Source: Gillisia sp. (GTDB taxonomy: Bacteria > Bacteroidota > Bacteroidia > Flavobacteriales > Flavobacteriaceae). From it: a stretch of 64,000 nucleotides of DNA. The position numbers and the translations under genes were made by a program. Positions 38,711 to 49,537 of the stretch are shown here, piece after piece. Under the pieces are notes generated by a model. The model saw only the letters and a list, made by a program, of their open reading frames with translations, searched no databases and was not told the origin of the DNA. Location of the stretch: positions 1 through 64,000 of the forward strand of contig JAGXIL010000024.1 of the NCBI GenBank assembly GCA_024635655.1, read 5' to 3'. Position 1 is the first letter of the stretch, and every line of letters starts with the position of its first letter.

Positions 38711-41650
38711 TTAGAATGTCAAATCAATTCCCAATACAAGGTTTCTTGTTCTGGGGTAGAAATTGTTGTCTATACCACTACTAATTTCGGGATCCAGGCC
38801 TTCATATTCTGTGATCACAAACAGATTCGAGCCTGTTAAGCTCACCCTGAAATCTACATCATCACCGGGAACTAAATATCCAAGAGATATATTATCCAGT
38901 CTTACAAAATCGGCACTTCTTATATAGTAATCAGAGAAAAACTGGTTGTCCTGAAAATTACTCTGTAGTACACTGCTGTTGAAATTTGAGTAATAATCGG
39001 AAGGGGTTATCGTACCTGCTCCAACAAATCCGTTTGCAGATTGGGTATTGTTATATACATAGTTATTAAAATTCCCTCTGAATGTGAAACTAAAGTCGAG
39101 GTTTTTGTAGTTCATAGTGTTGGTAATTCCCATATAATAATCTGGAGTAGCCTTTTTGTATGGCTGGCGGTCTGCCTCGGTAATTACATTATCACCATTC
39201 ACATCCACATAAGCTCCTTCTATAGGCTGTCCCTGGTCATTGTAAACCTGTCGGAAAACAAAAAATGTTGTGGGGTCGTAACCTTCTTTCCACAACTGAA
39301 TAGTATTCCCAACCCCTCCTGAAATACCCCCTTGTGGTATAAAGAAATCTGGGTTTTCTCCCAAAGAAAGCTGCGTGATCTCAAGATCCTGGAAAGTGAT
39401 GTTGTAATTGATGTTCCAGTTAAAATCATCTGTACTTACCAGAATTCCATCCAATCCAACTTCAACACCACGGCTTACCGTTTGCCCTACGTTGGTTGTA
39501 AGAAAATCTGAAAGATTTGCCCCTGCCGGCACCGGTATTGTTGCCAAAAGATCTTTTGTCTCCCTGTAATAAGCATCAACACTTCCGGAAAGACGATCGT
39601 TGAAGAAGCCAAAATCCAAACCTACGTTGTAGGTGCGTAGTTCTTCCCACTTAAGGTTTGCATCAAATTCTTCAGGTCTTACTGTGTCTACAAATCGTGG
39701 GGAACCATCAGGATTGTAACCAAACTGAGTTCTTGCTCCACCCTGGCTGGGGGTATAAACTCCCTGATACCCATAATTCACTCCAATTTCCTGGTTTCCG
39801 GTGATACCGTAACCGGCACGTAATTTCAGGTTTGAAAAGGTAGCTGAATTCTCCATAAAAGGCTCATTCATGATCTTCCAACCTACAGAGACCGATGGGA
39901 AGTTACTCCAGCGGTTAGCCTCGGCAAACCTGGAAGAACCATCTCTCCTGTAGCTGGCAGAGATAAGATAGCGATTGGAAATATCAAAACTTGCTCTTGC
40001 AAAGTAAGATTCCAATGCGTTTCTGTTCACATTCCTTGGTTGTGTTTGCAGAACATTATTTTGTGTAAATGTAGACTGGCTGGATACGTAAAACTCCTGG
40101 AAAGAGTGACCTGCTGTAAAATCTACTTTGGTATCAAGGTTAACAAGTGCAGTTTTATAATTAAAGTAAAAATCTAATAATGTATTTCTGTTAAGCCCTT
40201 CATAGAAATTTTGAAAGGAAACATCTTCTCCTACTACTGCAGAGGTGATTGGCCTTCTCTGGTAACCATCATTTTCTGAATAGTCGATCCCCGCATTCAG
40301 ATTAAATTTTAATCCCTGTAAAAAAGGAATATTATAATCTACATTTAAATTGGTTATAGTTCTTACGTTCTCAGAGTTATTATTGTTTTGGCTCAATAGT
40401 GCCAGTGGATTCCTTGTTGCCAGTCTTTGTTCATCATCTGTAGTGTCTCCATCCCGAAATTCAAAGAAACCGTCAAAAGGGCTGGTAGGGTCATACACAG
40501 GCTGAGTAGGGTCAAAAGCTGCAGCAGCACCTATCGCTCCCTGGTCAGCAAACCTGTTCCTGTCAATATTCCCTTTGGCATTGAGGGTCAATTTCAGGTC
40601 ATTGTCCAGCAGGTTTTGAGTTAAAGTTGCATTTAATGCATTTCGTTCATAAAGGTCAGTCTTGAGCACCCCTGTTTGATCGGTACGGTTAAAATTTACA
40701 CGGTAAGTAAAATTTTCAAATCCCTGGGCAACGGTAAAGTTATGGATCGCACCTACAGACCGCTGATAGATCTGGTCCTGCCAGTCAGTATTTTCATCTC
40801 CTAACAGAGATGGGTCTGTGTTGGGGGCATTGGTTACGATCTCACGAAATTGCGGACCATCAAGTACATTCACTTTATCTGTAATTTCTCCAAGGGAAGC
40901 CTGCAGGCTGTATTCTGCAGAAAATTCTGAAGCCAGACTCCCTTTTTTAGTAGTAATAAGAATTACCCCATTAGAAGCCCTGGAACCGTAAATGGAGGTT
41001 GCAGCAGCATCTTTCAGGATTATGAAATCTTCAATTTCATTAGGGTTAATAGCATTAAGCTGATTCCTTACCCCCTGAACCCCTCTTTGATCCAACGGAA
41101 TTCCGTCTACCACAACAAGCGGGGAATTGTTTCCGGAAAGGGAAGAACCTCCACGAATCCTGATCTCTGATCCACCACCGGGCTCACTGCTGGGAGTGAT
41201 CCTCACCCCGGCAGATTTTCCTGCAATAAGTTGTTCAGGTGAAATAACCGCTCCGCGGTTGAAGGATTCGGGGCTAATTTTTTGAACTGCACCGGTTGCA
41301 TCCTGTCTTGTGGTAGATCCATACCCTATAAGTACAACCTCTTCCAGGGCAGCTTGGCTTTCATCAAGTATCACGTCAATGGTGGTTTGCCCTTCAAAAG
41401 CGATTTCCTGGGAGGTGAATCCAAGAAATGAAAACTCCAGAATATCGTTGTTATTAACATTTGAAAGCGTATAATTACCATCAAAATCAGAGGTGGTACC
41501 ATTGTTAGTACCTTGTACTACAATATTTACCCCCGGAACAGGTAAGCCTGTAGCACTTTCGGTGACATTACCACTAACAGTCTGTTGGGCAAAAAAGCTC
41601 ATTGGCAGCATAAGCAGCAAAAACAATGTGCTTTTACATAATTTTTTCAT
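38711..41650 (-). CDS. susC: SusC/RagA family TonB-linked outer membrane protein
   Basis: VSGNVTESATGLPVPGVNIVVQGTNNGTTSDFDGNYTL carboxypeptidase-like domain, plug EEVVLIGYGSTTRQDATGAV, IYGSRASNGVILITTKKG. Confidence 0.97.
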   Translation of the reverse strand: MKKLCKSTLFLLLMLPMSFFAQQTVSGNVTESATGLPVPGVNIVVQGTNNGTTSDFDGNYTLSNVNNNDILEFSFLGFTSQEIAFEGQTTIDVILDESQAALEEVVLIGYGSTTRQDATGAVQKISPESFNRGAVISPEQLIAGKSAGVRITPSSEPGGGSEIRIRGGSSLSGNNSPLVVVDGIPLDQRGVQGVRNQLNAINPNEIEDFIILKDAAATSIYGSRASNGVILITTKKGSLASEFSAEYSLQASLGEITDKVNVLDGPQFREIVTNAPNTDPSLLGDENTDWQDQIYQRSVGAIHNFTVAQGFENFTYRVNFNRTDQTGVLKTDLYERNALNATLTQNLLDNDLKLTLNAKGNIDRNRFADQGAIGAAAAFDPTQPVYDPTSPFDGFFEFRDGDTTDDEQRLATRNPLALLSQNNNNSENVRTITNLNVDYNIPFLQGLKFNLNAGIDYSENDGYQRRPITSAVVGEDVSFQNFYEGLNRNTLLDFYFNYKTALVNLDTKVDFTAGHSFQEFYVSSQSTFTQNNVLQTQPRNVNRNALESYFARASFDISNRYLISASYRRDGSSRFAEANRWSNFPSVSVGWKIMNEPFMENSATFSNLKLRAGYGITGNQEIGVNYGYQGVYTPSQGGARTQFGYNPDGSPRFVDTVRPEEFDANLKWEELRTYNVGLDFGFFNDRLSGSVDAYYRETKDLLATIPVPAGANLSDFLTTNVGQTVSRGVEVGLDGILVSTDDFNWNINYNITFQDLEITQLSLGENPDFFIPQGGISGGVGNTIQLWKEGYDPTTFFVFRQVYNDQGQPIEGAYVDVNGDNVITEADRQPYKKATPDYYMGITNTMNYKNLDFSFTFRGNFNNYVYNNTQSANGFVGAGTITPSDYYSNFNSSVLQSNFQDNQFFSDYYIRSADFVRLDNISLGYLVPGDDVDFRVSLTGSNLFVITEYEGLDPEISSGIDNNFYPRTRNLVLGIDLTF

Positions 41651-41763
41651 AAGATTTGTTTAATTGTTTCACTAAAAATTAACATTATATTTTCACTTCC
41701 AGAAGTTAAAAGTAGGTAAAATGGGGGAGATTTTATGAGGCCTGCCCCCGAAAACCCTTACGA

Positions 41764-41774
41764 CAACGTTTTCG
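41764..41774. promoter_or_regulatory. Candidate LacI-family operator (CAACGTTTTCG, reverse complement CGAAAACGTTG)
   Basis: In the susC/lacI divergent intergenic region; shares CGAAAACGTT with 53301-53310 upstream of pfkA. Confidence 0.5.
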
Positions 41775-41938
41775 TGTTGAAAACTTTTCCGAATTAAGGA
41801 ATAGGAATTTTATTAGTATTATTTTTAGGAATGAACTATTTTTTGATTCGCTTTAAATGTAATATTGTATTTGGTTTTAAATCTGTTGATTAAGGTGCTT
41901 TACGTTGTTATAAAAGCACATTTTAAAAATTCTACACA

Positions 41939-42961
41939 ATGAAAAAGAAAATAACCCTGAAACAAATTGCCAGAGAACTGGATGTTTCGGTTTCTACCGT
42001 TTCAAAAGCTTTAAGGGATAGTATAGAGATAAGTGAGGATACCAGGCAGAAAATTAAAGCTTTTGCCAAACTTTATAATTACAAGCCAAATAATATCGCG
42101 CTTAGCCTTAAGAACCGGAAATCAAAAACCATAGGGGTTATCATTCCAGAGATTGTACACCATTTCTTTACTACGGTTATTAGCGGTATCGAGCAGGTAG
42201 CTAATGAAAAAGGCTATCACGTAATTATATGTATGTCAAATAATTCTTTTGATAAGGAGGTGATCAACATGGAGTTGCTGGCCAATGGCAGTACCGATGG
42301 ATTTATTTTATCTGTTGCTAAGGAAACCCAGCAAAAACAGGATTACCACCATTTGACCGAAGTTATAAATCAGGGAATGCCACTGGTCATGTTTGACCGG
42401 GTTATTGAAGAAATTGAGTGTGATAAAGTGATCATTGACGACCTTAATGCTACTAAAAAAGCAGTTCAGCGATTAATAGATCTCAACTGTAAAAAAATCG
42501 GGCTCATTACCACGGTAGATTATGTGAGTGTTGGAAAGTTGCGCACAGATGGTTATGTACAGGCGCTTCGGGAAAACAAAATTTCAGTCAATCCTGATAT
42601 TATTCTTAAGGTGGAAGATTTTGATAACAGTGAAGAGGAGATACAGGCTTTTCTGATTGGGAAAGAACTCGATGGCCTGTTTGCTGTAAATGAACATTTT
42701 GCCATTTATGCTATAAAAGCATTTTTGAACCAGGGATTAAAGGTGCCTGAAGATGTATCGGTTATTGGGTTTACAAATGGAGAGCTGTCCCGGCAATTCA
42801 TTCCTAGTTTAACAACGGTTAGTCAACACGGGGTAGAAATGGGGGCAAAGGCAGCCACCCTGCTTATCAAAAAGCTGGAAAGTGAAGAGGGTGTTGAAGA
42901 ACCTTATGAAACAATTACCATAGAAACCAGTTTAATAGAAAGAAATTCTACAAAACGATGA
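41939..42961 (+). CDS. LacI family transcriptional regulator (probable maltose/starch regulator)
   Basis: KKITLKQIARELDVSVSTVSKALRDSIEISEDTRQKI; periplasmic-binding-protein-like sensor domain. Confidence 0.95.
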   Translation: MKKKITLKQIARELDVSVSTVSKALRDSIEISEDTRQKIKAFAKLYNYKPNNIALSLKNRKSKTIGVIIPEIVHHFFTTVISGIEQVANEKGYHVIICMSNNSFDKEVINMELLANGSTDGFILSVAKETQQKQDYHHLTEVINQGMPLVMFDRVIEEIECDKVIIDDLNATKKAVQRLIDLNCKKIGLITTVDYVSVGKLRTDGYVQALRENKISVNPDIILKVEDFDNSEEEIQAFLIGKELDGLFAVNEHFAIYAIKAFLNQGLKVPEDVSVIGFTNGELSRQFIPSLTTVSQHGVEMGAKAATLLIKKLESEEGVEEPYETITIETSLIERNSTKR

Positions 42962-43094
42962 GTTTATATAAAACATTTAAAAAATAAACTATATTTACGG
43001 CGTTAATTCGTTGTCAAAACAAATATTTTCACTTCCGCTAATATGTTTTGACGAGTCATAGAGCTTGTCGTAGTAATAATTTTTACCCCACGAT

Positions 43095-44615
43095 ATGCAG
43101 AAGCGCAATCTCAGTTTTTGGGAAATATGGAACATGAGTTTCGGTTTCCTGGGCATACAGTTTGGTTTTGCCTTACAGAATGCCAATACTTCCCGAATTT
43201 TTGAAACTCTTGGTGCAGATATAGAAGATATTCCTATTCTGTGGATTGCTGCTCCCGTAACCGGATTAGTAGTGCAGCCCATAATTGGATATTTTAGTGA
43301 CCGAACATGGACCCGATTAGGAAGAAGAAGGCCTTATTTTCTTATAGGAGCCATTTTGTCTTCGCTTGCCTTGTTCATTATGCCCAATTCTCCTACTTTA
43401 TGGGTTGCAGCCGGAACCTTATGGATTATGGATGCTTCTATTAATATTTCCATGGAGCCCTTCCGGGCCTTTGTGGGAGACAATCTCCCGGAGCGGCAAA
43501 GGACGCTGGGTTTTTCTATGCAAAGTTTTTTTATAGGAACAGGTGCCGTAATAGGATCTGCTTTACCATGGATCTTTACCAACTGGATAGGTTTGAACAA
43601 TACAGCTGCGGAAGGGGTTATCCCCGATTCTGTAAAATGGTCTTTTTATGTTGGAGGGGTGGTATTTTTTCTTGCCGTTCTTTGGACGGTTATAAAATCA
43701 AAAGAATATTCTCCTGCTGAACTTGAGAATTTTGAAAAAAGCCGGTTGCAGGCCAATCCCGCTCCCGTAGAGATCATTAACAAAGAGAAGAATATCAGAA
43801 GCCAGCTTATTTCCGGACTAATCATGGCAATTACCGGGGCGGTTTTTTCAATAATGATTTATTTGAATGACCTCACCAAAGAACTTTATATACTGTTTAT
43901 TAGCTTTATTTTTATTGGAGTGCTTTTTATAGCCGCATCTCAACTTCGGTCTAAAGACGTGAGAAATGGATTTACGATCATTATTACCGATATGCTTAAT
44001 ATGCCCACGACCATGAAACAACTGGCATGGGTGCAGTTCTTTTCCTGGTTTGCCTTATTCTCCATGTGGATCTATACCACCCAGGCGGTCACAGGCCACG
44101 TATTTGGAACTTCAGATACAACTTCAGAGTTGTATAATGATGCGGCAGACTGGGTGACCATAATGTTTGGCGTATATAATGGAGTTGCGGCGGCAGTGGC
44201 ATTTCTGTTGCCGGTACTCGCCAGAAGGACCAGTAACAAATTTACTCATATGCTGGCATTAACAGCCGGAGGTTTAGGCCTGCTATCAATTTATTTTGTT
44301 TCAGATAAGATCGGTCTGATCATGGCCATGGTAGGAGTTGGTATTGCGTGGGCAAGTATTTTGTCCATTCCTTATGCCATGCTTTCGGGCTCCTTACCTT
44401 CAGCAAAAATGGGGTACTATATGGGAGTTTTTAATTTCTTTATCGTGATTCCTCAAATTGTAGCAGCTACGATTTTAGGATTTCTTGTCAAGGAGCTATT
44501 TAACAATGAGCCAATTTATGCCTTGATCATAGGAGGTTTTGCTATGATCATTTCAGGGTTATTAACCTTACGGGTAACCACACAACGTAAAATTCATATA
44601 AGTGAACAGCAATAA
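43095..44615 (+). CDS. MFS/SLC45-like (maltose) transporter
   Basis: GFLGIQFGFALQNANTSRIFETLGAD, GYFSDRTWTRLGRRRPYFLIGA; located in a maltose operon. Confidence 0.92.
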   Translation: MQKRNLSFWEIWNMSFGFLGIQFGFALQNANTSRIFETLGADIEDIPILWIAAPVTGLVVQPIIGYFSDRTWTRLGRRRPYFLIGAILSSLALFIMPNSPTLWVAAGTLWIMDASINISMEPFRAFVGDNLPERQRTLGFSMQSFFIGTGAVIGSALPWIFTNWIGLNNTAAEGVIPDSVKWSFYVGGVVFFLAVLWTVIKSKEYSPAELENFEKSRLQANPAPVEIINKEKNIRSQLISGLIMAITGAVFSIMIYLNDLTKELYILFISFIFIGVLFIAASQLRSKDVRNGFTIIITDMLNMPTTMKQLAWVQFFSWFALFSMWIYTTQAVTGHVFGTSDTTSELYNDAADWVTIMFGVYNGVAAAVAFLLPVLARRTSNKFTHMLALTAGGLGLLSIYFVSDKIGLIMAMVGVGIAWASILSIPYAMLSGSLPSAKMGYYMGVFNFFIVIPQIVAATILGFLVKELFNNEPIYALIIGGFAMIISGLLTLRVTTQRKIHISEQQ

Positions 44616-45261
44616 AGGATTTATTTTTGACCTTGACGGAGTCATTGTTGACACCGCCAATTACCATTTTCTGGCCTGGCGTAAGCTCGCCAATAACCTG
44701 GGTTTTGATATTACTGAAGCTCAGAACGAAAAATTAAAAGGTGTGAGCAGGGTAAGATCCCTGGAACAAATTCTGGAATGGGGAAATGTTAGCCTTAGCC
44801 AGGATGAATTCATGGAACAAATGGCATTAAAAAATGACAATTACCTTACCTATATATCTACTATGGATTCCACAGCCATTCTGCCGGGGGTATCCCGGGC
44901 CATTGATCATTTAGTAGAAAATAACATTCCTGTGGCTTTAGGCTCTGCCAGTAAAAATGCCCGCTCTATATTAGAAAGAACAGGATTATATCACAAATTC
45001 AATACAGTTGTTGACGGTAACGATGTCAACAAGGCAAAACCCAATCCCGAGGTGTTTTTAATTGCGGCTTCAAAACTAAAAGTAGAACCATCAAATTGTG
45101 TGGTGTTTGAAGATTCCCAGGCGGGGGTAAAGGCTGCAAATACTGCAAACATGATAAGCATAGGAATTGGAGATAAAAAAGTTTTAGGTGAAGCGCAGCA
45201 TGTCTTCCCTAATTTTGACGAAATTGATACAGAATTTATTAATAAATTATTGAAAGTTTAA
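44602..45261 (+). CDS. pgmB: Beta-phosphoglucomutase
   Basis: HAD fold: GFIFDLDGVIVDTANYHFLAWRKLA, LGSASKNA, KPNPEVFL, VFEDSQAGVKAA. Confidence 0.95.
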   Translation: MNSNKGFIFDLDGVIVDTANYHFLAWRKLANNLGFDITEAQNEKLKGVSRVRSLEQILEWGNVSLSQDEFMEQMALKNDNYLTYISTMDSTAILPGVSRAIDHLVENNIPVALGSASKNARSILERTGLYHKFNTVVDGNDVNKAKPNPEVFLIAASKLKVEPSNCVVFEDSQAGVKAANTANMISIGIGDKKVLGEAQHVFPNFDEIDTEFINKLLKV

Positions 45262-45262
45262 T

Positions 45263-47569
45263 ATGAATCAGGATTATATCATACCAGACAATTGGTCTAT
45301 TATTGAAGAAGGATTTGAAGAGGGACGTGTTAAGTCTTCTGAAAGTTTATTTAGCATCGGAAATGGTGCCATGGGCCAAAGGGCAAATTTTGAAGAATCC
45401 TACACCGGTCCTTCCTTCCCCGGGAGTTACATAGCAGGAGTTTATTATCCCGATAAAACCAAAGTTGGCTGGTGGAAGAATGGCTATCCTGAATATTTTG
45501 CAAAAGTACTTAACGCTCCCAATTGGATTGGAATTAATATCATTGTTAATGGAGAAGCTTTGGATCTTAAGACCTGTAAAATGGTAGAGGATTTCCGAAG
45601 GGAATTAAATATGAAGGAGGGGTGGTACCAAAGAAGTTTTACCGCCACTCTTGCCAATGATCATCAAATCAAGGTGGTATCTACCCGCGTTTTATCCATG
45701 GATCTGGATGAACTTGGAGTGATAAATTATGAAATTGAATCCTTATCGGGCCCCGCTGAAATTACTTTTAAGCCATATTTAGATAGTGGAATAACCAACG
45801 CCGATGCCAACTGGGAGGAAAAATTCTGGAAAACGCTGGAGGTTAAATCGGAAGAACAACAAGGGTTTATAACATCGAAAACCCTTAAAACCGAATATCA
45901 TGCCTGTACCTTTATGCAGTCGCAGGTTTTGCTAAATGGTAAGAAAATTGATGCCGGTTTTTCAGAAGAAACAACAGAGGATAAAATTATTTACTCCTAT
46001 ACCGTAAAGGTAGACAAAGGGGAAAAGGTAAGCCTTCAGAAATTTGCCGGTTATGTTACAGATATGAACCATAGCAGGGAAGAACTGGTAGAGGCCGCAA
46101 GAACTGTGATCTCTAAAGGCATTCAGCTTGGTTTTGAAGAGTTGCTTGCGATGCAGAAAGCAGCCTGGGCAGCGATCTGGGAAATGGCCGATATTTCCAT
46201 TAACGGAGATATTAGGGCACAGCAGGGGATTAGATTTAATATTTTTCAGCTCAATCAAACCTATTCCGGAAAAGACGAACGGCTGAATATAGGACCAAAA
46301 GGATTTACCGGGGAAAAGTATGGAGGAGGTGCCTACTGGGATACAGAAGCTTATTGTATTCCATTCTATATGGCCACCAAAGATCAGCAGGTAGCAAGAA
46401 ACCTTTTGACTTACAGGTATAACCATCTTGAAAAAGCCATTGAAAATGCTGAAAAATTAGGTTTCAAAGATGGTGCAGCTCTCTATCCAATGGTGACCAT
46501 GAACGGGGAAGAAAGTCACAATGAATGGGAGATCACCTTTGAAGAGATCCATCGTAACGGGGCTATGATATTTGCCATTTTTAATTACGTTCGGTTTACA
46601 GGGGATTTTGAATACATTCCCGAAAAAGGCCTTGAAGTGATGATAGCAGTGGCCAGGTTCTGGAAACAACGTGCGAATTTCAGCAAGCCTAAAGGAAAAT
46701 ATGTGATCCTGGGTGTAACAGGGCCTAATGAATACGAGAATAATATAAATAATAACTGGTATACCAATTATATTGCTAAGTGGTGTCTGGAATATTGCAC
46801 CGCCATGGTGAAACAGGTAAAAGATGGCTACAGGGATGATTTTGACAGGATCAAAGGGCATACTAACCTTTCTTATACAGAGGTTCTAAAGTGGAAGGAA
46901 ATAGCAGAAGAAATGTATTTCCCATATTCTGAAGAGCTTGAGGTTTATTTGCAACAGGATAACTTTTTAGATAAAGAGATCATTCCTGTTAAAGATCTGC
47001 ATAAAGATCAGCGGCCTATTAATCAAAAATGGAGCTGGGACAGGATCTTGCGTTCCTGTTATATTAAACAGGCAGATGTTTTACAGGGTTTTTATTTATT
47101 TGAGGAGCAATTCAGCCTGGAATCCATGGAGAAACATTTTGATTTCTATGAACCTTTGACAGTCCACGAATCTTCATTATCTCCCTGTGTTCACAGTATA
47201 CATGCAGCAAGACTGGGGCGTATGGATCAGGCTTATGACTTTTACCTTCGAACCTCCAGGCTTGATCTTGACGATTACAACAATGAAGTTAAAGAAGGTT
47301 GTCATATTACAAGTATGGCCGGAACCTGGATGAGTATTGTGGAAGGATTTGGCGGAATGAGGGTGGTTAAAGATCAGCTGAGTTTCACTCCGCGAATTCC
47401 CAACCAATGGGATTCTTATTCCTTTAAAGTAAACTTCAGGAACCAGATCGTAAAGGTTGAGGTAGCAGCAGATAAATCGCATTTTAGCCTTGAAGGAAAA
47501 GAATCTATTGATATCATAGTAAAAGGAAAAACCATTACTGTTGAGCCAAATTCTCCGGTAACTGTGTAG
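45263..47569 (+). CDS. GH65 maltose (or related disaccharide) phosphorylase
   Basis: SLFSIGNGAMGQRANFEE, YGGGAYWDTEAYCIPFYMA, GVTGPNEYENNINNNWYTN, KQADVLQGFYLF. Confidence 0.94.
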   Translation: MNQDYIIPDNWSIIEEGFEEGRVKSSESLFSIGNGAMGQRANFEESYTGPSFPGSYIAGVYYPDKTKVGWWKNGYPEYFAKVLNAPNWIGINIIVNGEALDLKTCKMVEDFRRELNMKEGWYQRSFTATLANDHQIKVVSTRVLSMDLDELGVINYEIESLSGPAEITFKPYLDSGITNADANWEEKFWKTLEVKSEEQQGFITSKTLKTEYHACTFMQSQVLLNGKKIDAGFSEETTEDKIIYSYTVKVDKGEKVSLQKFAGYVTDMNHSREELVEAARTVISKGIQLGFEELLAMQKAAWAAIWEMADISINGDIRAQQGIRFNIFQLNQTYSGKDERLNIGPKGFTGEKYGGGAYWDTEAYCIPFYMATKDQQVARNLLTYRYNHLEKAIENAEKLGFKDGAALYPMVTMNGEESHNEWEITFEEIHRNGAMIFAIFNYVRFTGDFEYIPEKGLEVMIAVARFWKQRANFSKPKGKYVILGVTGPNEYENNINNNWYTNYIAKWCLEYCTAMVKQVKDGYRDDFDRIKGHTNLSYTEVLKWKEIAEEMYFPYSEELEVYLQQDNFLDKEIIPVKDLHKDQRPINQKWSWDRILRSCYIKQADVLQGFYLFEEQFSLESMEKHFDFYEPLTVHESSLSPCVHSIHAARLGRMDQAYDFYLRTSRLDLDDYNNEVKEGCHITSMAGTWMSIVEGFGGMRVVKDQLSFTPRIPNQWDSYSFKVNFRNQIVKVEVAADKSHFSLEGKESIDIIVKGKTITVEPNSPVTV

Positions 47570-47592
47570 AAACAAGATCACCATTATATAGG

Positions 47593-47615
47593 AACCCGGA
47601 AATTTTTTCCGGGTT
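47593..47615 (+). terminator. Possible weak intrinsic terminator/attenuator
   Basis: AACCCGGA AATTTTT TCCGGGTT between GH65 and GH13 genes; poor U tract. Confidence 0.5.
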
Positions 47616-47668
47616 ATCTTTATACGGCAATAAAATTATAGGCTTATAAACACTTAAAGAATAAGGCC

Positions 47669-49507
47669 ATGCAAATCAAATTAACCCTTTTACTTTTTTT
47701 CCTGTTTCTTTCTGTAAAAGCCCAGGTAGAAAGAGTTGAACCGCCATTTTGGTGGAGTGACATGAATCAGGCCGAATTGCAGATCATGTTCTACGGAAAG
47801 AATATCGCCGAACACGATATTGTTGTAGCAAAGGATATGATCGTAAAGAATGTGATCAAAACTGAAAATCCCAACTATATCTTTTTAACCCTGGAGACTG
47901 AGGGGCTTCAGCCGGGTGAATATAAGATAGATTTCAGGAAAAACGGAAAAATTGCTTTCAGCGAAAATTATGAATTTAAAACCCGCAGGGAAAATTCTGC
48001 TGAAAGGAAAGGTTTTGATGCTACAGATGCAATTTATCTAATCATGCCTGACCGCTTTGCAAACGGAGATCCCGGAAATGATTCTCATCCCGATGTAACT
48101 GAAAAAGCAAACCGGGAACTGCCCGGCGGCAGGCACGGGGGTGATATACAGGGAATTATAGACAACCTGGATTACCTTAATGATCTTGGAGTAACAGCTA
48201 TATGGAATACTCCTATGCTCGAAGACAACGATCCTGCTTACTCGTACCATACATATGCGCAAAGCGATGTTTATAGAATAGACCCCAGGTACGGGACCAA
48301 TGAAGATTATAAGAGGCTGGCTTCAGAAATGCATAATCGGGACATGAAGTTGATCATGGATTATGTCACCAATCACTGGGGTGCAGAGCACTGGATGATC
48401 AAGGATCTTCCCTCTTATGACTGGATCAATCAGTTTCCCGGCTACGAGAATTCAAATTACAGAATGACAACCCAATATGATCCTCACGTGGCTCATATTG
48501 ATCTTAAATATTGTGTAGATGGCTGGTTCGTTAGGACAATGCCGGACCTCAATCAACAGAATCCGCTGGTACTTAACTACCTCACTCAAAACGCCATCTG
48601 GTGGATCGAATATGCAGACCTTGACGGGTTTCGGGTAGATACCTACTCCTATAATGACAAAGAGGGGATCGCCCAATGGACCAAATCTATTATGGACGAA
48701 TATCCTTATTTCAATATTGTAGGTGAAGTCTGGATGCACGATCAGGCGCAGATCTCTTATTGGCAAAAGGATAGCCCCATTGGTGCTATTCAAAGCTATA
48801 ATTCCAATCTTCCATCTGTAATGGACTTTACTTTGCACGATGCCATTATGGTCATGTTTGACCAAGAAGAAGCTTCGTGGGACCAGGGAATGATCAAAGC
48901 CTATGAAAATTTCGTCAACGATTTTCTATATCCTGATATAGATAATTTGCTTGTTTTTGCGGGAAATCATGATACCAACAGGATCAACGAACAATTTGAC
49001 AATGATCTTGAAAAATACAAACTGGCAATGACCCTGGTTCTTACCACCCGCGGGATCCCGCAACTGTATTACGGGGATGAAATAGGGATGCGCGGAGATA
49101 AAGGAAAAGGGGACGGAGACATACGGCGGGATTTTCCGGGAGGATGGGAAGGCGATGAAATCGATGCCTTTGAGCAAACGGGGCGGAATGAGATGCACGA
49201 TAGCTATCACTCCTTTACCAGGACTTTACTCAACTACAGAAAAAATGCTGAAGTTTTACATTTCGGAAAATTACTGCAATACATTCCTGAAGATAATGTT
49301 TATGTCTATTTCAGGTATAACGATGATGCAAGGATTATGGTGGTGCTGAATAATAGTCCACAGTCACGGGAACTGGATCTTGCCAGGTATGCTGAAGGTT
49401 TGGGAGGAGCAGTAAGCGGCAGGGAAATTTTATCATCTGAAGAAATATCTTTGGACGAAAAATTGATGATCGACGGAAAAACCCCGATGGTGATAGAATT
49501 AAAATAG
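47669..49507 (+). CDS. GH13 enzyme, cyclomaltodextrinase/neopullulanase-type with N-terminal Ig-like domain
   Basis: IYLIMPDRFANGDPGND, KLIMDYVTNHWG, GFRVDTYSY, VGEVWMHD, FAGNHDTNR. Confidence 0.93.
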   Translation: MQIKLTLLLFFLFLSVKAQVERVEPPFWWSDMNQAELQIMFYGKNIAEHDIVVAKDMIVKNVIKTENPNYIFLTLETEGLQPGEYKIDFRKNGKIAFSENYEFKTRRENSAERKGFDATDAIYLIMPDRFANGDPGNDSHPDVTEKANRELPGGRHGGDIQGIIDNLDYLNDLGVTAIWNTPMLEDNDPAYSYHTYAQSDVYRIDPRYGTNEDYKRLASEMHNRDMKLIMDYVTNHWGAEHWMIKDLPSYDWINQFPGYENSNYRMTTQYDPHVAHIDLKYCVDGWFVRTMPDLNQQNPLVLNYLTQNAIWWIEYADLDGFRVDTYSYNDKEGIAQWTKSIMDEYPYFNIVGEVWMHDQAQISYWQKDSPIGAIQSYNSNLPSVMDFTLHDAIMVMFDQEEASWDQGMIKAYENFVNDFLYPDIDNLLVFAGNHDTNRINEQFDNDLEKYKLAMTLVLTTRGIPQLYYGDEIGMRGDKGKGDGDIRRDFPGGWEGDEIDAFEQTGRNEMHDSYHSFTRTLLNYRKNAEVLHFGKLLQYIPEDNVYVYFRYNDDARIMVVLNNSPQSRELDLARYAEGLGGAVSGREILSSEEISLDEKLMIDGKTPMVIELK

Positions 49508-49537
49508 AAAAGATAATTAACCTGAAAAAGAGAAGAT

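Noticed and set aside
46457-46861. 134-aa minus-strand ORF
   Set aside because: Antisense to the GH65 phosphorylase catalytic region; no family features.
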